Shown here piece after piece: positions 58,313 through 64,000 of a stretch of 64,000 nt of DNA. The notes under the pieces are model-generated. The model saw only the letters and a program-made list of their open reading frames with translations. It was not told the DNA's origin and did not search any database. The stretch spans positions 54,105 to 118,104 of the forward strand of contig DBFBGR010000024.1 in NCBI GenBank assembly GCA_048201935.1, given 5' to 3'. The DNA comes from MGBC124762 sp048201935 (lineage in GTDB: Bacteria; Bacillota; Clostridia; Oscillospirales; Oscillospiraceae). Positions within the stretch are counted from its first letter, which is position 1. Each line of letters opens with the position of its first letter. The translations under genes were made by a program, and so were the position numbers.

Positions 58313-59241
58313 CCGCCCCGCTTCCCGGCGGCCAGAAGGCCGCGTCTCCCGCTCGTCTGGGCTGGCCCGACGTGCTGCGGTGTCTGGCCTGCGTGGCGGT
58401 GGTGGCGCTCCACATCTCGGGCGCGCCCGCCAACGACCTGGCGGTCACCGACCCAGCCTGGACCGTGGCCGTCCTGGTCAACTCGCTGACGCGCTGGTCG
58501 GTCCCCATGTTCATCCTGCTGTCGGGAATGTTTTTACTGGACCCGGAGCGGCGCTTTGACTGGGGCCACTGGCGGCGACAGACCCTTCGGCTGGTCCTCA
58601 TCACCCTTGGCGCGGCGCTGCTTTTTGCCTGCTGGGACGCCCGGGATGCCCACATGGGGCTGGAATATCTCCTGGAGGTCCTTATCCGCATGGTCCGGGC
58701 CGACCTCCACTACCATCTGTGGTTCATGCCCATGCTGGTGGGGCTCTACCTCTTCGTGCCCGTGCTACGCTGTATCACCGCCGCCGGGCCCCGGGTCTTA
58801 TGGTACACCCTGGGGCTGTGGGCCATTTTGTCCATCACTTTGCCCTTTTGCTACCGCTTCTTCGTCCAGGGCGCGGCCTTTCAGCACTGGCTGGAGCTGA
58901 TGCCCATCTACAACACCATGGGCTATGTGGGCTTTTTCCTGCTGGGCTACGGTTTGAAAAGCCTTCCCCCGAAGCCCCATCTGGGCTGGTGGGCCGCCGC
59001 CGTGGCCGCCCTTTCCTGGCTGGTCACCTTTTGGGGGGTGTGGCTCCCCTCCCGGGCCGAGGGGTCGCTGAACTCGCTGCTTTTCAGCAACTTCTCCCCC
59101 TTTGTGGCCCTTACCACCGCGGGGCTTTTTCTGCTTTTTCGCCAGCTGGACGTGGGCAAGAGCCCTGTCTGGCATCGGCTGGGCAAGGCCACGCTGTGGG
59201 TCTACCTTCTCCACCCCTTGGTTTTAGAGCTGTTTTTGTGA
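58309..59241 (+). CDS. Membrane acyltransferase family 3 (O-acetyltransferase-like)
   Basis: 310 aa, about ten hydrophobic helices. The family's N-terminal catalytic His is in ALHISGAP, and the next motif is RWSVPMFILLSGMFLL; LWFMPMLVGLYLF and a C-terminal LWVYLLHPL follow. Family members use a membrane acyl donor to O-acetylate peptidoglycan, polysaccharide or lipid-linked sugars. There is no extra SGNH domain, so transfer may be completed by the DHHW protein encoded downstream (inference). Start coupled to the upstream regulator. Confidence 0.88.
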   Translation: MTAPLPGGQKAASPARLGWPDVLRCLACVAVVALHISGAPANDLAVTDPAWTVAVLVNSLTRWSVPMFILLSGMFLLDPERRFDWGHWRRQTLRLVLITLGAALLFACWDARDAHMGLEYLLEVLIRMVRADLHYHLWFMPMLVGLYLFVPVLRCITAAGPRVLWYTLGLWAILSITLPFCYRFFVQGAAFQHWLELMPIYNTMGYVGFFLLGYGLKSLPPKPHLGWWAAAVAALSWLVTFWGVWLPSRAEGSLNSLLFSNFSPFVALTTAGLFLLFRQLDVGKSPVWHRLGKATLWVYLLHPLVLELFL

Positions 59242-59269
59242 CGCAAACCACATAGAGAGGTCGCCGTTT

Positions 59270-60694
59270 ATGCTCTTTTCCAGCCCTATTTTCCTCTTCG
59301 TCTTCCTTCCCATCGTTTTGCTGGTCTACTACGGCCCGTTGCGGAGCTCCCGCGGCGGGCAAAATCTGTTTCTTCTGCTGGCCTCGCTGTTCTTTTACGG
59401 CTGGGGCGAGCCTGTTTTCGTGCTGGTGATGCTGGCAAGCATTTTGGGCAACTACGCCCTGGGGCTGTGGGTGGACCGCCGGCAAAAGGCGGGCAAGAGC
59501 GTGCGCGCGCCGGTGGTGGCCGCCGCCGCGGGCAATCTCTCCATGCTCTTTGTGTTCAAATACCTGACCTTTGTCCTGGCCAACCTCCGCTCCCTGGGCC
59601 TCTCGCTGCCCTACTGGGACCTGGCCCTGCCCATCGGCATCTCCTTTTTCACCTTCCAGGCCATGAGCTACGTGCTGGATGTGGCCCGCCACGACGCTCA
59701 GGCCCAGAAAAATCCCCTGAACGTGGGGCTCTATATCGCCTTCTTCCCCCAGCTCATCGCCGGGCCCATCGTGAAATACCGCACGGTGGCTGAGCAGATC
59801 CAGCACCGCCAAGAGACCTGGGAGGGCTTTTCCCATGGCTGCTGGCGGTTCCTCATGGGCCTTGGGAAAAAGGTCATCCTCTCCAACCAGCTAGCCGTCA
59901 TCGCCGACGCGGCCTTCGTTCCCGGTGGCCCGGACAGCGTGGCCATGGCCTGGCTGGGGTCCATCTGCTATTCTCTGCAAATTTATTTCGACTTCGGCGG
60001 CTACTCCGACATGGCCATCGGCCTTGGCAAGATGTTCGGCTTTCAATTTTTGGAGAACTTCCGCTACCCCTACCTGGCCTCTTCCTGCCGGGATTTTTGG
60101 AAGCGGTGGCACATCAGCCTGACCACATGGTTCCGGGACTACCTCTACATTCCCCTGGGGGGCAACCGCCACGGCAAGAAAAAGACCCTTCGCAACATGT
60201 TTTTGGTCTGGCTGTTCACCGGGGTGTGGCACGGGGCCAACTGGACCTTCATCGTCTGGGGCCTGGTGTGGTTTGGCCTGCTCACCGCCGAGCGGCTGTG
60301 GGACCCCCTTTGCCATCAGCCCTTGTGGCTGCGCCGGACGGTCACATTTTTGTGCGCCAACTTCGCCTGGGTGATCTTTCGCGCGGACACCCTGCAAAGT
60401 GCTTTTGAATACCTAGGCGCTATGTTCATGTGGAAAACGCCCCTTCTGTGGACCGATCAGGTGAGCTACTACCTTCAACAAAACGCCTTTACCCTGGTCC
60501 TGGCCGTCCTGGCCTGCTGGCCCAGCGCCACCTGGCTGCGGGGACGGCTGTGCCGCCTGGGCGAGCGCACCGGGCGGGACTGGATGCCCCTGTGGGACAC
60601 GGCGTGCGTGCTGTGCCTAGGGGCGGTGTTCCTCATCTCCGCCGCCTTTTTGGTCAAGGGGAGCTATAATCCATTCATTTACTTCAATTTCTGA
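59270..60694 (+). CDS. MBOAT-family O-acyltransferase (AlgI/DltB-like)
   Basis: 474 aa, polytopic. Typical start MLFSSPIFLFVFLPIVLLVYY and the FFYGWGEP, FFPQLIAGPIV, FDFGGYSDMAIG and FWKRWHISLTTWFRDYLYIPLGG motifs (read as separate stretches). The conserved membrane His is in TGVWHGANW. AlgI-type proteins acetylate exported polysaccharides by passing acetyl groups across the membrane to an AlgX/AlgJ-like partner, which here is the next gene. The ribosome site AGAGAGG lies about 9 nt upstream of the ATG. Confidence 0.94.
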   Translation: MLFSSPIFLFVFLPIVLLVYYGPLRSSRGGQNLFLLLASLFFYGWGEPVFVLVMLASILGNYALGLWVDRRQKAGKSVRAPVVAAAAGNLSMLFVFKYLTFVLANLRSLGLSLPYWDLALPIGISFFTFQAMSYVLDVARHDAQAQKNPLNVGLYIAFFPQLIAGPIVKYRTVAEQIQHRQETWEGFSHGCWRFLMGLGKKVILSNQLAVIADAAFVPGGPDSVAMAWLGSICYSLQIYFDFGGYSDMAIGLGKMFGFQFLENFRYPYLASSCRDFWKRWHISLTTWFRDYLYIPLGGNRHGKKKTLRNMFLVWLFTGVWHGANWTFIVWGLVWFGLLTAERLWDPLCHQPLWLRRTVTFLCANFAWVIFRADTLQSAFEYLGAMFMWKTPLLWTDQVSYYLQQNAFTLVLAVLACWPSATWLRGRLCRLGERTGRDWMPLWDTACVLCLGAVFLISAAFLVKGSYNPFIYFNF

Positions 60695-60722
60695 GCGCTC
60701 ATCGCTGAAAGGAGGGATCGCC

Positions 60723-62114
60723 GTGCAGGAAAACTGGAAATACGCCCTCAAGCGCCGCTTTGGCAACCGCTTCGCCATGACGGCGGTCCTGTTTCTGGCC
60801 ATCATGGTCTGGGGCTGCGCCGTGGTGCTCTCCACCCTGGCCAAGGGCCCGGCCTGCAAGGGCTTCGAGACGGCGTTGGAGTTTGCCAAGACCGACCCCA
60901 CCGCCCCTGGCCGCTCTCTCCAAGCCGCCGGCAGCGACCTGGCGGCCCCCGCCCCTGGGCAGGACTACGCCAAAATGGTCTCCGCCAAGACCGCCGCCGC
61001 CGAGGGCGCGGTGACCAAGGCCCTGGAGGACGACCATAACCTCATCCAGCTCTACGGGCTCTATCAAAATTTGGCCGGGCGCACCGTCATCGAGGACACG
61101 GCCGACCCCCTCTACGCCGTGGTCAAGCGGCCCGACGGCACCCTCACCTTCACCGGCCAGGGCGACCCCGACCCCAAGGCCCAGGCCGCCGAGCTCAAGC
61201 GGCTGGAGCTGGAGCTGGAAGAGCGGGGCTGCCAGTTTCTCTACCTCCAGGCCCCGCCCAAGATCGACGCTGAGGACGACGGCCTGCCCGTGGGAGTGGA
61301 GGACACCTCCAACGCCTGCGCCGACCGTCTGCTGGTCCAGCTGGAGGCCCTGGGGGTGGACTATATGGACTTCCGCCAGACCCTGAAGCGTGCCGGAGGC
61401 GACTGGTCCCACTGGTTCTACGCCACCGACCACCACTGGGCCCAGGAGGCCGCCTTCACCTGCTTCCAGGAACTTCGCCAAAAGCTGGAGGCCGAGTACA
61501 CCCAGACCCTCCCGGTCTCCCATGGCTCCAAGACCGTGCCCATCACCATCTCCGACCGCTACGCCGACCCCGATTCCTACACCACCACCGTCCTGCCCCG
61601 CTTCTTCCTGGGCAGCCACGGCCAGCGGGTGGGCTCCTTCTACGGCGGCGTGGACGACTTCACCATCCACGCCCCCAACTTCCCCACCCTGCTGCACTAC
61701 GACACCGGCGACGGCCACCGCTACGGCGACGCCCAGGACACCATCCTCTTCTCCGAGCAGACCCAAAAGCGGGACTGGTTCGGCGCAAGCCCCTACGCCT
61801 GCTTCGGCGGCAGCGGCTCCATCACCTACGTCACCAACTACTATGACCCCCAGGGCCCCCGCATCCTGCTCATCGGCGACTCCTTCGCCGGGGCCATCTC
61901 CCCATACCTGGTCCTGTCCTCCAGCCAGCTCACCACCATAGACCCCCGGGGCTTCTCCGGCGACCTTTTATCCTACGTGGACTGGCTCCACCCGGACGTG
62001 GTCATGGTCCTCTACTCCTCGGGCATGGTCCGTAACGAGACCTATTTCCGGCTCTTATCCCAGCCCCAGTCCTCCAAAGCCGACGTTCTCATGCCAAAAA
62101 AGGACCAATCGTAA
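60723..62114 (+). CDS. DHHW-family SGNH-like protein, partner of the MBOAT
   Basis: 463 aa with a GTG start at 60723 behind AAAGGAGGG. N-terminal signal anchor (about 18-40, FAMTAVLFLAIMVWGCAVVL) and an extracellular catalytic domain. The family hallmark DHHW appears in YATDHHWAQEAAF, and an SGNH-type G-D-S in LLIGDSFAGAIS. QFLYLQAPPKID fits the block I region of AlgJ-like proteins. The protein is expected to transfer acetyl groups to a polymer outside the membrane. Clustered with the MBOAT at a 28-nt spacing. Confidence 0.9.
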   Translation: MQENWKYALKRRFGNRFAMTAVLFLAIMVWGCAVVLSTLAKGPACKGFETALEFAKTDPTAPGRSLQAAGSDLAAPAPGQDYAKMVSAKTAAAEGAVTKALEDDHNLIQLYGLYQNLAGRTVIEDTADPLYAVVKRPDGTLTFTGQGDPDPKAQAAELKRLELELEERGCQFLYLQAPPKIDAEDDGLPVGVEDTSNACADRLLVQLEALGVDYMDFRQTLKRAGGDWSHWFYATDHHWAQEAAFTCFQELRQKLEAEYTQTLPVSHGSKTVPITISDRYADPDSYTTTVLPRFFLGSHGQRVGSFYGGVDDFTIHAPNFPTLLHYDTGDGHRYGDAQDTILFSEQTQKRDWFGASPYACFGGSGSITYVTNYYDPQGPRILLIGDSFAGAISPYLVLSSSQLTTIDPRGFSGDLLSYVDWLHPDVVMVLYSSGMVRNETYFRLLSQPQSSKADVLMPKKDQS

Positions 62115-62131
62115 ATTTTCTGTGAAGGGAC

Positions 62132-62192
62132 TTGCTTTTTGCCACGATATGGGTTATCATACGGGTTAGCACTCGATGTTGTCGAGTGCTAA
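62132..62192 (+). promoter_or_regulatory. htpG promoter and CIRCE operator
   Basis: TTGCTT (62,132-62,137), 17-nt spacer, TATCAT (62,155-62,160). The CIRCE element TTAGCACTC-N9-GAGTGCTAA follows at 62,166-62,192, over the expected transcription start. CIRCE is bound by HrcA, so repression is relieved on heat or protein stress. Confidence 0.93.
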
Positions 62193-62235
62193 CCCCTTTG
62201 TTTTTTATAAAATTTATTATATAGGAGCGGGTATT

Positions 62236-64000
62236 ATGGCAAAGAAGCAGTTCAAAACGGAGTCCAAGCGGCTGTTGGACCTGATGGTCAACTCCATCTA
62301 CACCCACAAGGACATCTTCCTCCGCGAGCTCATCTCCAACGCCAGCGACGCCATCGACAAGCTGGCCTACAAGGCCCTCACCGACGACAAGGTGGGCCTG
62401 GACCGGGGAGATTTCCAGATCGCCATCGTCCCCGACAAGGAAGCCCGGACCCTGACCATCTCCGACAACGGCATCGGCATGACGGCCGAGGAGCTGGAGA
62501 AGAACCTGGGCACCATCGCCCGCAGCGGCTCGCTGCAGTTCAAAAAGGACATGGACGACAAGCGCGAGGACGTGGATATCATCGGCCAGTTCGGCGTGGG
62601 CTTCTACTCCGCCTTCATGGTGGCCGACCAGGTCACCGTCCTCAGCCGGGCCTACGGCGAGGACGTGGCCCACCGCTGGACCAGCAAGGGCGCCGACGGC
62701 TACACCATCGACGAGGCCGAGAGGGAGACCCCGGGCACCGACGTGATCCTCCACATCAAGCCCCAGGCCGAGGGCGAGGATTTTGACAGCTATCTGGAGC
62801 CCCACTACCTGGAGGCCCTGGTGAAAAAGCACTCCGACTACATCCACTACCCCATCCGCATGGAGCTGGAGCACAGCCACATGAAGCCTGCCCCCGACCC
62901 TCTGCCCGAGGACTACAAGCCCGAGTACGAGACCCACGTGGCCTGGGAGACGTTGAACTCCATGGTGCCCCTTTGGAACCGGCCCAAGAAGGACGTGTCC
63001 AAGGAGGAGTACGACCAGTTTTATAAGGAGAAGTTCGGCGACTGGCAGGACCCGCTCTCTTATACCCATGTGGCCGCCGAGGGGGCGGTGAACTACAAGG
63101 CCCTGTTGTATATCCCCGCCCAGGCCCCCTATGACTACTTCACCCGGGACTTTGAAAAGGGCCTGCAGCTCTACTCCTCCGGGGTGCTCATCATGGACAA
63201 GTGCGCCGACGTGCTGCCCGAGCACTTCCGCTTTGTCCGGGGCGTGGTGGACTCTCCCGACTTCTCCCTGAACATCTCCCGTGAAATTCTCCAGCAGGAC
63301 CGGCAGCTCAAGGTCATCGCCGCCAATCTGGAGAAGAAGATCAAGGCCGAGCTGGAGCGGCTTTTGAAGGAGGACCGGGAGAGCTACCTCACCTTCTGGA
63401 CCGCCTTCGGCCCCCAGCTGAAGTACGGCGTGGTGTCCGATTTCGGCCAGCACAAGGAGCTGCTGCGGGACCTTTTGCTGTTCTGGTCCTCCAAGGAGGA
63501 TAAGCCCGTGACCCTGGCCGAGTATGAAGCCAGGATGCCAGAGAGTCAAAAATACGTCTATTATGTCCGTGGGGAATCAAAGGAGAAAGCGGCGGCCCTG
63601 CCCCAGACCGAGCGCATCCTGGACGCGGGCTACGAGGTCTTGTACCTCACCGAGGATGTGGATGAGTTCACCATTCAAGTACTGGAAAAGCAAGGAGAAA
63701 AGCCCTTCAAGAGCGTCTCCGACCCCGAGGCCCTGCCCGAGACCGACGCTCAAAAGGAGGAGCACAAGCAGAAGAACGAGGAGAACAAGCCCCTGCTGGA
63801 CTTCTGCAAGGAGACCCTGGGCGACCGGGTGAAGGAGGTCCGGCTGAGCCAAATTTTGAAGTCCGCCCCGGTGTGCATGACCACCGACGGGCCCATGTCC
63901 TTCGAGATGGAGCGGTATTTTGAAAAGGTGGAGGGCCAGGCCCCCATGAAGGCCGACCGGGTGTTGGAGCTCAACCCCGACCACCCCGCCTTCGCCGCCC
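62236..64000 (+). CDS. htpG: Chaperone HtpG (Hsp90), 3' end beyond window
   Basis: 588 codons visible of a family length of about 620-640. ATP-driven chaperone. N-terminal GHKL ATPase: ELISNASDAIDKL, DNGIGM, GQFGVGFYSAFMV. Middle domain: SLNISREILQQ. C-terminal dimerisation part begins near the edge. TAGGAG lies 8 nt upstream of the ATG. Controlled by the CIRCE element just upstream, unlike B. subtilis htpG, which is outside the HrcA regulon. Confidence 0.97.
   Translation, partial: MAKKQFKTESKRLLDLMVNSIYTHKDIFLRELISNASDAIDKLAYKALTDDKVGLDRGDFQIAIVPDKEARTLTISDNGIGMTAEELEKNLGTIARSGSLQFKKDMDDKREDVDIIGQFGVGFYSAFMVADQVTVLSRAYGEDVAHRWTSKGADGYTIDEAERETPGTDVILHIKPQAEGEDFDSYLEPHYLEALVKKHSDYIHYPIRMELEHSHMKPAPDPLPEDYKPEYETHVAWETLNSMVPLWNRPKKDVSKEEYDQFYKEKFGDWQDPLSYTHVAAEGAVNYKALLYIPAQAPYDYFTRDFEKGLQLYSSGVLIMDKCADVLPEHFRFVRGVVDSPDFSLNISREILQQDRQLKVIAANLEKKIKAELERLLKEDRESYLTFWTAFGPQLKYGVVSDFGQHKELLRDLLLFWSSKEDKPVTLAEYEARMPESQKYVYYVRGESKEKAAALPQTERILDAGYEVLYLTEDVDEFTIQVLEKQGEKPFKSVSDPEALPETDAQKEEHKQKNEENKPLLDFCKETLGDRVKEVRLSQILKSAPVCMTTDGPMSFEMERYFEKVEGQAPMKADRVLELNPDHPAFAA

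Overview
The window is a GC-rich (about 60% or more by eye) stretch of a Gram-positive, Clostridia-type chromosome. Supporting signs are strong AAGGAGG ribosome sites, TTGxxx-N17-TATAAT promoters, RNase Y, YlmH, a CIRCE element and an S-layer homology (SLH) motif. A high-GC gut Oscillospiraceae (Flavonifractor/Lawsonibacter-like) fits best, but that is inference from style, not from a search. I saw no rRNA, tRNA, CRISPR array or insertion sequence. Apart from the large genes the window is densely packed, and no gene-free gap exceeds about 250 bases.

Bases 1-34,200 are one block of three very large minus-strand genes for secreted proteins, read from a single promoter at 34,173-34,201. They are a 740-aa beta-helix protein, a 2,475-aa protein ending in a long tandem array, and a giant protein open for 8,085 codons before it leaves the window. 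The giant frame runs uninterrupted from 24,257 to base 1. It starts with a signal peptide, is built of alternating InlB-like modules and then four roughly 2-kb super-repeats, and is entering an SLH cell-wall anchor at the window edge. The equally long plus-strand open frames opposite it are shadows caused by codon bias.

Bases 34,236-40,300 carry housekeeping genes: prfB (without the usual programmed frameshift), a DUF896 gene, ylmH, an ABC exporter, a divergent O-acetylhomoserine sulfhydrylase and a zinc-ribbon membrane protein. Bases 40,400-46,900 hold a dCMP deaminase followed by an RNA-turnover cluster: RNase Y, a DEAD-box helicase, ribosomal protein S15 and PNPase, with a structured pnp leader. 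Bases 46,900-56,900 alternate small regulators with their apparent targets: PadR plus a flavodoxin fusion, and two XRE genes with palindromic operators. They also include cinA, thiI, a ComM-type ATPase, a lipoprotein and a CNNM/CorC protein. Bases 56,900-62,114 hold an anchored extracellular protein and a regulator/acyltransferase/MBOAT/DHHW cassette that looks like a surface-polymer O-acetylation system. The window ends in htpG behind a CIRCE operator.

The most unusual noncoding feature is a pair of 133-nt elements (35,713-35,845 minus; 42,691-42,823 plus). Each sits just after the stop codon of a gene on the same strand. Their helices differ by compensatory base-pair changes while the internal loops are identical, which is the signature of a conserved structured RNA or structured mobile repeat.
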